Below, one piece after another: positions 8,120 to 15,951 of a DNA stretch of 64,000 nucleotides (positions are counted from its first letter, which is position 1; each line of letters opens with the position of its first letter). The notes under the pieces were generated by a model. That model ran no database searches. It was not told where the DNA came from and was given only the letters and a program-made list of their open reading frames with translations. Position numbers and translations under genes: made by a program. Where the stretch lies: assembly GCF_020966755.1 (NCBI RefSeq), contig NZ_JAJKFT010000010.1, forward strand, positions 3,690,481-3,754,480. The letters run 5' to 3'. The DNA comes from Blastopirellula sediminis. GTDB taxonomy: Bacteria; Planctomycetota; Planctomycetia; Pirellulales; Pirellulaceae.

Positions 8120-8428
8120 ATGGCGAGAATCGAAAGTTTTGTGCATGAAGTTCTGAAAAATTGCCCTCCCGCTTGTCGAAACAAACGTTTGCGTATTACT
8201 ATTTCAGAGGGGAACCTCTTAGGGTGGTATGTCCTACTCTCGTGGCATCACTCCCAACTCGAGTTCGACTTGTTTCGCCCCAAGGGATGGAATGCCGAAG
8301 CAGCCTGTTTTTCTGTGCGGAGTCCCCTACCGCATGACGAGCCGGGGGCCCTTCTTTTGTCTCAGTTCAAGTTCGAATGGGGCGCGGTGGGGATTTCATA
8401 TGACGCCTCACCAGACGACGGATACTGA
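8120..8428 (+). CDS. Hypothetical protein (possible 5' part of a frameshifted gene)
   Basis: A 102-residue reading frame from the ATG at 8120 (a GTG at 8111 is possible). It has no signal peptide or membrane segment and no family I recognise. Its sequence looks protein-like to the end (LLGWYVLLSWHHSQLEFDLF, KFEWGAVGISYDASPDDGY). It overlaps the next frame by 29 bases, and a one-base change near 8426 would join the two into one ~195-residue protein. It may therefore be a real small gene, or half of a gene broken by mutation or sequencing error. Confidence 0.5.
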   Translation: MARIESFVHEVLKNCPPACRNKRLRITISEGNLLGWYVLLSWHHSQLEFDLFRPKGWNAEAACFSVRSPLPHDEPGALLLSQFKFEWGAVGISYDASPDDGY

Positions 8429-8705
8429 GCATTTGCTCCGTCTCTTCGCCGCCGATTTGGGGCTGGGATGTTCGTTCCGTTTTCCCGATCCAATCGACGA
8501 GTTTCCGACTTCGCGCAACGAAGAGCCTGGGCGTATCCGCGCTTACCTGCTGCGGGTCGATGTCGAATACTCGATCTGGGGACGGAGCGAAGAATTCCGG
8601 CGGCGGTGGTGCCTCTCGGACGAGGCGCAACTGCGGGTACGTCGCAAGCCGATTCAACGCTTGATTGACAACGCCGTACGAAAGCTGGAAAAATCGAGAG
8701 CCTGA
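8400..8705 (+). CDS. Hypothetical protein (possible 3' part of a frameshifted gene)
   Basis: A 101-residue frame from the ATG at 8400, preceded by a G-rich stretch (GGTGGGG) about 9 nt upstream. Soluble and charged, with an Arg/Lys-rich C terminus (RRKPIQRLIDNAVRKLEKS). The frame is open further upstream to 8229, but that part overlaps the other frame and looks non-coding. No family recognised. See the preceding gene for the frameshift alternative. Confidence 0.5.
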   Translation: MTPHQTTDTEHLLRLFAADLGLGCSFRFPDPIDEFPTSRNEEPGRIRAYLLRVDVEYSIWGRSEEFRRRWCLSDEAQLRVRRKPIQRLIDNAVRKLEKSRA

Positions 8706-8741
8706 TTTACGGCGATCGACTTCTCCAGCTTGGATTTTGCG

Positions 8742-9569
8742 ATGCGTTACCTGATTCGCTTGTTGCTGCTCTTCCCCGTCCTCTTCGCTTCGTCCCGATT
8801 GATCGCCCAGGACGATACGGCCATAGAGTTCGCTTTTCAGGCTCGCGTCGCCGCGTCGCGTGGCGACAGCGCGAAAGCGGTCGAACTGGCGACCAAGGCC
8901 CTCGAGAGTAATCCGCAGCCGGATGGGATTACGTTTCTCTATTATGTTCGCGGGCGAGAGGAGTTTCGGATCGGCCAGATCGCCAAGTCGGCCGCCGACT
9001 TCGACAAATACGCCGAGCTCCATCCCGCCGAGAAGCCGAAGCTGTGGGAACGAGGCATCACGCTCTACTATGCCGGCCGGTTTCAAGAAGGCGCCGATCA
9101 GTTCGCCCTCTATCAGAAGTATCTGAGCAACGACGTTGAGAACGCGGCCTGGCGATTCCTTTGTATGGCTCAAGCGGACGGCGTCGACAAAGCTCAGGCC
9201 GAACTGTTGCCGATCGAAGGCGATGGCCGGATCCCGATGATGACGCTGCACCGCTTCTATCGGGGCGCTGCGACCGAGGAAGAGGTGCTGAAGGCAGTGG
9301 AAGCCGGAGAAGCCAGCGAAGCGGAGCGAGCCGGCCGCCGGTTTTACGCCGATCTCTATCTCGGGCTCTACTACGAAGCGATCGGAGATGATGCGAAGGC
9401 GAAGCCGTTTCTCAAACGAGCGGCGAGTCCCGATTTGCAGAAGACCGCTACGGGGGCGATGAATTCGTACATGGGGGACGTTGCGCGGATTCATTGGCAA
9501 CGCTTGCAACAACCGGACAAGTCGAGCGACGAAGAGTCCGCCGGTTCCGCTTCGCAGGATTCAAAATGA
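8742..9569 (+). CDS. Exported tetratricopeptide-repeat protein
   Basis: 275 residues from the ATG at 8742 (an in-frame TTG at 8730 is less likely). A signal peptide lies at 1-20, ending near LIAQ. TPR-like helical pairs follow: AFQARVAASRGDSAKAVELATKAL, then REEFRIGQIAKSAADFDKYAELHP and GITLYYAGRFQEGADQFALY. The pattern is a periplasmic protein-interaction scaffold of unknown partner. Its stop overlaps the start of the acetyltransferase gene (ATGA), so the two are translated together. Confidence 0.8.
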   Translation: MRYLIRLLLLFPVLFASSRLIAQDDTAIEFAFQARVAASRGDSAKAVELATKALESNPQPDGITFLYYVRGREEFRIGQIAKSAADFDKYAELHPAEKPKLWERGITLYYAGRFQEGADQFALYQKYLSNDVENAAWRFLCMAQADGVDKAQAELLPIEGDGRIPMMTLHRFYRGAATEEEVLKAVEAGEASEAERAGRRFYADLYLGLYYEAIGDDAKAKPFLKRAASPDLQKTATGAMNSYMGDVARIHWQRLQQPDKSSDEESAGSASQDSK

Positions 9570-10045
9570 TTCGGCGGTACGAACCAGGCGATCACACGGC
9601 GATCGCCGAAATCTTCACCCGGGCGATTCATGAGGTCGCGTCGGAGGTCTACACGCCGGCGCAGTGCGCCGCCTGGTCGGACAAGCGGCCGAATCCAGAG
9701 CACTGGAAAACTCGCTGCGAACAGAAGCGTCCCTACGTCTATGTAAGTGAGGGACGCGTCGCTGGTTTTCTGGAACTGGATGACGATGGACATATCGACT
9801 GCATGTACGTCCATCCCGAGGAAGTCCGCAAGGGAATCGCTTCCGCGCTGGTCGACTTGGCGATCGAGAATTGCGTGGCTGCCGGTCTGCTGAGAGTCTT
9901 CGTCGAAGCGTCGCACTGCGCCCGACCTGTGTTTGAGAAGAAGGGTTTTCGCGTTGTCGAAGAGCGGCAGGTCGCGCTAAATGGCGAATTGCTGACCAAC
10001 TTCGCAATGGAGTTGCCGCTCGACGATTCGTCAAATCTCGGCTGA
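9566..10045 (+). CDS. GNAT-family N-acetyltransferase (YafP-like)
   Basis: 159 residues. It opens IRRYEPGDHTAIAEIF and has the GNAT beta4 strand HIDCMYVHPEEVRKGIASAL, with the acetyl-CoA pyrophosphate loop (V-R-K-G-I-A), followed by the typical C-terminal VFEKKGFRVVEER. The layout resembles YafP-type acetyltransferases; substrate unknown. The ATG overlaps the TPR gene stop by four bases. Confidence 0.85.
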   Translation: MIRRYEPGDHTAIAEIFTRAIHEVASEVYTPAQCAAWSDKRPNPEHWKTRCEQKRPYVYVSEGRVAGFLELDDDGHIDCMYVHPEEVRKGIASALVDLAIENCVAAGLLRVFVEASHCARPVFEKKGFRVVEERQVALNGELLTNFAMELPLDDSSNLG

Positions 10046-10168
10046 ACGCAGAAAACCGGTGAGAAAACGGCCGGAATGGGCCCCGGGCACTAAAAAACCG
10101 GGAGAACTTCGACTATTTTAGGAGTACCCACCTAACACCCTCTTGTCCTCGATTCGGAGAGTCGAAGC

Positions 10169-11584
10169 ATGCACCAACTGCGCTCGATTGCGTTCTGCGC
10201 ACTTGTCCTTCTTGCCGGCGCGACGGCCGCCAACGCCGCCGAGAAGCCGAACATTATCTTTATCATGGCCGATGACCTGGGGTACGGCGATCTGGGCTGT
10301 TTCGGACAGCAGAAGATCGCGACGCCGAACCTGGATGAAATGGCTCGTGAAGGGATGCGGCTGACCAACTTTTACGCCGGCTGCACGGTCTGTGCTCCGT
10401 CGCGCTGCGTCTTGATGACGGGTTTGCACACGGGGCATTGCTTCATTCGCGGCAACGCCAAAGACAACCTGCGTCCCAGCGATGTCACGGTCGCCAAGGT
10501 TTTGAAAGAGGCCGGCTATCAAACGGCGCTGATCGGCAAATGGGGTTTGGGGCATGAAGGCTCGACCGGTGTGCCGACGCGACAAGGATTTGACTACTTC
10601 TTCGGCTATCTCGATCAGACGCACGCTCACAACTACTATCCGACCTATCTGATGCGGAACGAAGAACGCTTTCCGCTGAAGAACGTCCCGCTGAAAGAAG
10701 GCCAATGGGGACAAGGGATCGCGAAGGAGAAAGTCGACTACTCGCACGACCTATGCATGGACGAAGCGATGAAGTGGATCGATGGCGCCGCGAAGAAAGA
10801 CGCTCCCTTCTTTCTTTATCTCGCGCTCACCATTCCGCACGCCAACAATGAAGCGGGCAAAGAGGGAATGGAAGTTCCCGACTATGGCGACTACGCCAAC
10901 AAAGATTGGCCCGAACCGCAAAAGGGACATGCGGCGATGATCTCGCGGATGGATCGCGATCTGGGCAAGTTGTTCGCCAAGTTGAAGGCGGACGGCATCG
11001 ACGACAACACGCTGGTGATCTTCACGTCGGACAACGGTCCGCATCGTGAAGGGGGGAACGATCCCGACTTCGCTGACTCCAACGGTCCGCTGCAAGGAAT
11101 CAAACGAAGCTTGCACGAAGGGGGCATTCGCGTTCCGACGATCGTCCGCTGGCCGGGTCATGTCAAAGCCGGCAGCGAATCGGATTTCGCCGGCGCCTTT
11201 TGGGACGTGATGCCGACCTTGGCCGCCGTCGCCGGCGACAGCGATAAGGTGCCCAGCGACATCGATGGGATTTCGTTCCTGCCGACCCTGACCGGCATGG
11301 GAACCCAGAAACAGCACGATTATCTCTACTGGGCGTTCTACGAAGGGGGCGGCGCTCAAGCGGTTCGCCTGGGCGACTGGAAAGCGATTCAGCAGCCGAT
11401 CAATACGCCGGTTCGTCTCTACAACCTGAAGAACGATCTGGGCGAAGAGCATGATCTGGCCGCTGACAATCCGGAGAAAGTGGCGGAGATGACCAAGCTG
11501 ATGGCCGCGGCCTACACGCCGAGCGACAGCTGGAAGTTCCCTGAGCCGAAGGCGAAGAAGAACAACGCGAAAGGAAAGAACTAA
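10169..11584 (+). CDS. Type I sulfatase (arylsulfatase family)
   Basis: 471 residues, exported: a signal peptide at 1-23 ends NAAEK. It has metal ligands in MADDLGYGD, a full formylglycine motif C-A-P-S-R at Cys75, [16 protein letters not shown], the SDNGPH metal site and a conserved C-terminal strand (GDWKAI). It hydrolyses sulfate esters, probably of algal polysaccharides, in the periplasm. The last stop base is the first base of the next sulfatase's ATG (TAATG), so the two form an operon. A short Lys/Asn-rich tail ends the protein. Confidence 0.94.
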   Translation: MHQLRSIAFCALVLLAGATAANAAEKPNIIFIMADDLGYGDLGCFGQQKIATPNLDEMAREGMRLTNFYAGCTVCAPSRCVLMTGLHTGHCFIRGNAKDNLRPSDVTVAKVLKEAGYQTALIGKWGLGHEGSTGVPTRQGFDYFFGYLDQTHAHNYYPTYLMRNEERFPLKNVPLKEGQWGQGIAKEKVDYSHDLCMDEAMKWIDGAAKKDAPFFLYLALTIPHANNEAGKEGMEVPDYGDYANKDWPEPQKGHAAMISRMDRDLGKLFAKLKADGIDDNTLVIFTSDNGPHREGGNDPDFADSNGPLQGIKRSLHEGGIRVPTIVRWPGHVKAGSESDFAGAFWDVMPTLAAVAGDSDKVPSDIDGISFLPTLTGMGTQKQHDYLYWAFYEGGGAQAVRLGDWKAIQQPINTPVRLYNLKNDLGEEHDLAADNPEKVAEMTKLMAAAYTPSDSWKFPEPKAKKNNAKGKN

Positions 11585-12999
11585 TGCGAAGGTTCGCCTT
11601 GGGACTGGTTCTGGTCCTGTCGACGGTCGCGACCGCTTTCGCCAAGGAAGATCGCCCTAACTTTTTGGTCATCTTGTGCGATGATCTGGGGTACGGCGAT
11701 CTTGGCTGTTACGGCAACCAGACGATTCAGACGCCCAACTTGAACGTACTCGCCAAGCAGGGAATGCGTTTGACCGCTTGTTATTCGTCGGCGCCGGTTT
11801 GTTCGTCGTCGCGAGCCGGCTTGATGACGGGACGCACGCCGAGCCGTATCGGCGTTTACGACTGGATTCCGGCCGGCAATGTCATGCACGTCCGGCAGAG
11901 CGAGAAGACGGTCGCTTCGCTGCTGCAAGACGCGGGGTACGACACGTGCCACGTCGGCAAGTGGCACTTGAACGGCAAGTTCAATAGCGACCAGCAGCCG
12001 CAGCCTGGGGACCAAGGATTCAATCATTGGTTCAGCACCCAAAACAACGCGGCTCCGACGCATGAAAACCCGAACAACTTCGTCCGCAACGGGAAAGCGG
12101 TCGGCGAGCAACAGGGTTACTCGTGCCAGGTCGTCGCCGACGAGGCGATCCAGTGGTTGAAAACCGGCCGCGACGCCGACAAGCCCTTCTTTGCGTTCGT
12201 CTGTTTTCATGAACCGCACGAGCCGATCGCTTCGCCGGACGAACTGGTCACGCACTACGGTGACGCAAAGAAAAAGGGGGAAGCCCTCTACTACGCCAAC
12301 GTCGAGAACATGGACCGCGCCGTCGGTCGCTTGATGAAAGCGGTCGACGAATTGAAGTTGACTGACAACACGTTCGTCTTCTTCACCAGCGACAACGGAC
12401 CGGAGACGCTCGATCGTTATCCGAGCGCCTGGCGTTCGCACGGTTCGCCCGGTCCGCTGCGCGGGATGAAGCTGCATATTTATGAAGGGGGAATTCGCGT
12501 TCCCGACATCGTTCGTTTCCCGGGGCACATCAAACCAGGAGCCGAAAGTGACGAACCGATCTGCGGGCTCGACATTTTGCCGACCCTCTGCGAACTGGCC
12601 GGCGTCGCGGCGCCGACCGATCGTGCGCTCGATGGCGCCAGCTTCGCAAAGTCGCTTCAGGGAGAAAAAGTGGACCGCCCTGCCCCGCTCTTCTGGCATT
12701 ACTACAACGCCATTGGACCGGCCAAGGTGGCGATGCGGGTTGGCGATTGGAAACTGGTCGCCCATGTTGATCTCGGCACCAAGAAGGCCGGCGGCAATTT
12801 TCGCCCGGAACTTTCACAGGCGATCAAGCAGGCGAAGCTCTCGACGCTGGAGCTTTACAACCTGAATGACGACCTGGCCGAAAAGCACGATCTGGCGGCG
12901 GAAAAGCCGGAACTGGTCGCTCGCATGAAAAAGCAACTGCAAGCGAAGTACGACGCGGTACTGACGGAAGCTCCCGATTGGGAAGCGATCAGCAAATAG
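11584..12999 (+). CDS. Type I sulfatase (CSSSR active-site motif)
   Basis: 471 residues with a signal peptide (1-20, ending TAFAKE). It has the CDDLGYGD metal site and the nucleophile motif C-S-S-S-R at Cys73. The FGE Arg is kept but the Pro/Ala at +2 is Ser, a known variant in some sulfatase groups. TGRTPSRIG, GKWHLNG, SDNGPE and GDWKLVAH follow. It is translationally coupled to the preceding sulfatase and ends at a strong terminator. The two proteins have the same length but differ clearly in sequence, so they probably act on different linkages of one substrate (inference). Confidence 0.93.
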   Translation: MRRFALGLVLVLSTVATAFAKEDRPNFLVILCDDLGYGDLGCYGNQTIQTPNLNVLAKQGMRLTACYSSAPVCSSSRAGLMTGRTPSRIGVYDWIPAGNVMHVRQSEKTVASLLQDAGYDTCHVGKWHLNGKFNSDQQPQPGDQGFNHWFSTQNNAAPTHENPNNFVRNGKAVGEQQGYSCQVVADEAIQWLKTGRDADKPFFAFVCFHEPHEPIASPDELVTHYGDAKKKGEALYYANVENMDRAVGRLMKAVDELKLTDNTFVFFTSDNGPETLDRYPSAWRSHGSPGPLRGMKLHIYEGGIRVPDIVRFPGHIKPGAESDEPICGLDILPTLCELAGVAAPTDRALDGASFAKSLQGEKVDRPAPLFWHYYNAIGPAKVAMRVGDWKLVAHVDLGTKKAGGNFRPELSQAIKQAKLSTLELYNLNDDLAEKHDLAAEKPELVARMKKQLQAKYDAVLTEAPDWEAISK

Positions 13000-13025
13000 A
13001 TCTCCTTGTGCTGCAAAATAAAACG

Positions 13026-13067
13026 ACAGCGACGAGTTGGCATCGCCTGACTTGTCGCTGTTTTTTT
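13026..13067 (+). terminator. Intrinsic terminator of the sulfatase operon
   Basis: acagcgacgag (13026-13036) pairs with cttgtcgctgt (13051-13061), ten Watson-Crick pairs and one G-T, followed by seven T (13061-13067). Confidence 0.88.
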
Positions 13068-13088
13068 GTGTCTTGCCGTTGCGAAAGC

Positions 13089-13439
13089 TTATCCGTTGGG
13101 AGTGGGGGCGACTCCCGATTCGTTGCCGACGGTCGGCGCCACGACGATGCAGTTGTCCATCAAGCCAGGCGGATCTCCCGGCGAATCGTTGGTATCTGCG
13201 TTGTCGGCGAACCCGCTGCCGGAGACGGCGGCCGAGGGGCCAGTGATTCCATAGATCACGTACGACTGATTCAGATCGCCGATGGCGCCGCCGACGTCGG
13301 AGAGCTCTCCCGTGATCGAGTCACGAATCGTCACGAGCCCCACCAGAAGTCCGATCACTAAAATGGTCGCGATCAAAATGAGCTCGACCGAAATGATAAA
13401 CCCGGCTTCGTCGTTCCATAGGCGTTTGATGATCTCCAT
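13089..13439 (-). CDS. Flp/type IVb pilin-like small membrane protein
   Basis: 116 residues from the ATG at 13439, preceded by AAGGAG. The N terminus is a short basic leader followed by EAGFIISVE and a single hydrophobic helix (~residues 13-38). This resembles class III (Flp/Tad) prepilins, where a Gly-hydrophobic stretch with Glu at +5 is cut and methylated by a prepilin peptidase. The rest is a small acidic Gly/Asp/Pro-rich domain. No tad assembly genes are nearby, so it may serve an assembly system elsewhere or be a stand-alone anchored protein. Confidence 0.65.
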   Translation of the reverse strand: MEIIKRLWNDEAGFIISVELILIATILVIGLLVGLVTIRDSITGELSDVGGAIGDLNQSYVIYGITGPSAAVSGSGFADNADTNDSPGDPPGLMDNCIVVAPTVGNESGVAPTPNG

Positions 13440-13894
13440 CCTCGATATCTCCTTCGTAAGCGTCGCAAGTTGCCCCTGCGGTATCTCGTCTGCATAGCCC
13501 AGGATGCGTGCGACGGAGAATGCGACTTGCGTGCCAGCACGTTGCGAATTGCGCTGCGAAGAGGAGAATGCGATGACTTGCTCGGAAATGTTCCGAGCGA
13601 AAAAATTCGGCGCGAAACGAATCAAGCGAATCGTATCGACGAGTCCTTTGAAATATCTTCCGATCGAGGGAATTAGATATGCTGACCTGCTGGTATTGGC
13701 CGTTTGGACGTCACCATGATCGAGCGTTAACCGCCGGCGCTATGCGTTCGATAGGAAGTCGCTTGTTTGATTAGGACTTACGGAATCGGCACGTTGTTTG
13801 CAAAAGTAAGCTCGCGTTACGGTTGCTCGAGCCTGACGCCAAACGCTCGCCGTTCTCGAGGGACTGTGCCTTCCTCAGTACAAGGAGACGAACA
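13440..13894. other. Divergent intergenic region without recognisable gene
   Basis: 455 bases between the Flp-like gene (minus) and the Tyr/Pro-rich gene (plus). It must hold promoters for both. I see no hairpin, RNA gene or convincing reading frame. Confidence 0.5.
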
Positions 13895-14203
13895 ATGAGA
13901 AATCGCATAATCCAATTGGTCGCGTTCGGTTTGTTGATGATTCCGGCGGCGGCGATGGCCCAGACGGTCACGACTTACTATTACGGCGCTCCGACGCCGA
14001 TCATTTACACGCCGCCAAGCGCCGTGCCTGTCACGCGATATTACGCACCGACGCCGGTTCGCGTCTATTCGCCGTATTATGGGTCGCCGCAGCCGATCAT
14101 CTACGGACGACCGACCTACCAGTTCTATTCTCCCTACGGCGGAACGGAAGTTCGCGTGCCGGGACAACCGGTGCTCAATACGCTGCGAACCATCGTGCCG
14201 TAG
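13895..14203 (+). CDS. Small exported Tyr/Pro-rich protein
   Basis: 102 residues; AAGGAG precedes the ATG at 13895. A clear signal peptide ends AAAMAQ near residue 23. The mature part is low complexity with repeats of the type YY-apTP-YsP (YYYGAPTPII, YYAPTPVRVYSPYYGSP), rich in Tyr, Pro and Val. No catalytic motif. Such proteins are common in Planctomycetes and are presumed to be envelope or surface components; the function is unknown. Confidence 0.75.
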   Translation: MRNRIIQLVAFGLLMIPAAAMAQTVTTYYYGAPTPIIYTPPSAVPVTRYYAPTPVRVYSPYYGSPQPIIYGRPTYQFYSPYGGTEVRVPGQPVLNTLRTIVP

Positions 14204-14234
14204 TCGAGACGATTCATTAGCGATCGCAAGATAG

Positions 14235-14264
14235 ACGGGGAGAGCTGTTGCTCTTCCCGTTTTT
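14235..14264 (+). terminator. Intrinsic terminator after the Tyr/Pro-rich gene
   Basis: acggggagagc (14235-14245) pairs with gctcttcccgt (14250-14260) with one G-T pair and a 4-nt loop, then a run of five T. Confidence 0.85.
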
Positions 14265-14385
14265 GCGTCAGGGGAACGCATCGCTTGCGATTGGTCGGAT
14301 CAAGGAAAGTCGATACAATCGGAGTCGCGTGGCGGGCAGGCCGGTAGGCGATGAGATTTCCTTTCCTGATACGATGGAGCGTTCG

Positions 14386-15948
14386 ATGGATTCTCCCCTT
14401 CTCGTCGTGGGCGCAGGCCCGGTCGGACTGGCCGCGGCGTTGACCCTTTCTCGCTTCAATGTCCCGTTACGGATCATCGACCGCAACGACGCTCCGACGA
14501 CTCTCTCGAAAGCGCTCGTTCTCTGGCGGCGATCGCTGATCAACCTGGACCCGGCGATCCCTTACGAGACGTGGCTCGGACAAGGAATGGTTCCCAAGGG
14601 ACTCCATTTCTTCGACCAAGGCGCCTATCACGCCACGATGACGCTCGACAATTCCGGGCACGTCCTGCCGCCGGGGTTGCTGATTCCGCAATCGAACGTG
14701 GAAGCGTCATTGATCGACGCCTTGGAGAAGCGAGGCGTCATCATCGAGCGTGAGACTTGTCTGGAGTCGTTTGAGCGGAAGGGGGATCGCGTTCTCTGTC
14801 AGCTGAAGACGCCGCAGGGCACGGAATGCGTCGAGACGCCGTACTTGTTCGGCTGCGACGGGGCGCACTCGACCGTCCGGCATGGTCTGGGGCTCGACTT
14901 CGCCGGCGAATCGGTCGCCCAGCGGTGGCTTCTCGGCGATATCGAGGTCAACGTCAAAGATGGGGTCAATCCGCACACGCCGCGCGACGCGCGGGAGCGT
15001 GCGCTCTCGCACGGCTGGCTCTATTCGACCAACTCCGATCAAGGGAGTCTCCAACTCTTCCCGATTACCGACACGCGCTATCGCATCTTCGTTGAAGCCG
15101 GCATGGTTGGACCGGAAACGCCGCGGCAAGATCCGACGATCGCCGATCTGCAAGCGTCGTTAATTGAGCGGACTCGTCTGCAGTGGAAGATCACCGACGC
15201 CTATTGGCTGGCCGACTTCCGCATCAACGAGCGTCAGGTCTCGCAGTATGTGCACGGCAACGTCTTTTTGGCGGGCGATGCGGCGCACGTTCATAGTCCG
15301 GCCGGCGGCCAGGGAATGAACACCGGAATTCAAGACGCGGTCAATCTTGCCTGGAAAACGGCTCTGGTGATGCGAGGAGCAGCGGACGCTTCCCTGCTTG
15401 AGACGTATCAGGAAGAACGTCACCCAGTCGCGGCGCGGGTGATCAAGATCAGCGGCCGAGCGATGCGGATGACGATGAACACGAATCGCCTGACGCGGGG
15501 CGTACAGGATGTGATTCAGTCGATCGTCACGCACATCCCGGCGGTACGCAAAATGGTGACGTCGATCCTGGCCGAGGATGACGTCAAGTATCTGAATAGT
15601 TCGCTCTCCGGCGAAAGCGAAGGGAAGATCGAGCCCGGGGTTACGATGCCGGACGTACCGATAGAAATCGACGGCCAAAGCGTCAGCTCGATTCAGCTGC
15701 TGCGTCCCGAGCATGAAAGCGTTTTCTACACGTTGATCTTGATGGCCGACGCGAAGCCTGCGCTATGGCCGACCGATCCCCTTTTGCAATGCCGCCAACT
15801 CGGCCAAGATTTCCGCGATCCGGAGCGACACTTTCAAAGCACGTTTGGACTGCATGCCGATTCCGGCGTCCTGGTTCGTCCCGACGGAGTGATCGCGGCC
15901 GAAGGTTCGCCCTCGGCGATTCGGACGTGGCTAGCGCGAAGTTCGTAG
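14386..15948 (+). CDS. FAD-dependent aromatic hydroxylase-type monooxygenase
   Basis: 520 residues from the ATG at 14386, chosen because GGAGC precedes it; the in-frame ATG at 14374 has no such site. A class A flavin monooxygenase: dinucleotide motif GAGPVG (residues 9-14), the second FAD/NADPH motif FGCDGAHSTVR, and the GD motif FLAGDAAHVHSPAGGQGMNTG near residues 294-312. The C-terminal part resembles the thioredoxin-like tail of PheA/TfdB-type phenol hydroxylases. It would use NADPH and O2 on an aromatic or polyketide-like ring; the substrate is unknown. It ends 3 bp from the convergent phospholipase gene. Confidence 0.9.
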   Translation: MDSPLLVVGAGPVGLAAALTLSRFNVPLRIIDRNDAPTTLSKALVLWRRSLINLDPAIPYETWLGQGMVPKGLHFFDQGAYHATMTLDNSGHVLPPGLLIPQSNVEASLIDALEKRGVIIERETCLESFERKGDRVLCQLKTPQGTECVETPYLFGCDGAHSTVRHGLGLDFAGESVAQRWLLGDIEVNVKDGVNPHTPRDARERALSHGWLYSTNSDQGSLQLFPITDTRYRIFVEAGMVGPETPRQDPTIADLQASLIERTRLQWKITDAYWLADFRINERQVSQYVHGNVFLAGDAAHVHSPAGGQGMNTGIQDAVNLAWKTALVMRGAADASLLETYQEERHPVAARVIKISGRAMRMTMNTNRLTRGVQDVIQSIVTHIPAVRKMVTSILAEDDVKYLNSSLSGESEGKIEPGVTMPDVPIEIDGQSVSSIQLLRPEHESVFYTLILMADAKPALWPTDPLLQCRQLGQDFRDPERHFQSTFGLHADSGVLVRPDGVIAAEGSPSAIRTWLARSS

Positions 15949-15951
15949 TCG

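Noticed and set aside
8367-9512. Open frame of 381 codons on the minus strand
   Set aside because: Antisense to the TPR gene with its clear signal peptide and repeats; the mirror protein has no recognisable features.
11581-12765. 394-codon frame opposite the third sulfatase
   Set aside because: Antisense to a clear sulfatase with all active-site motifs.
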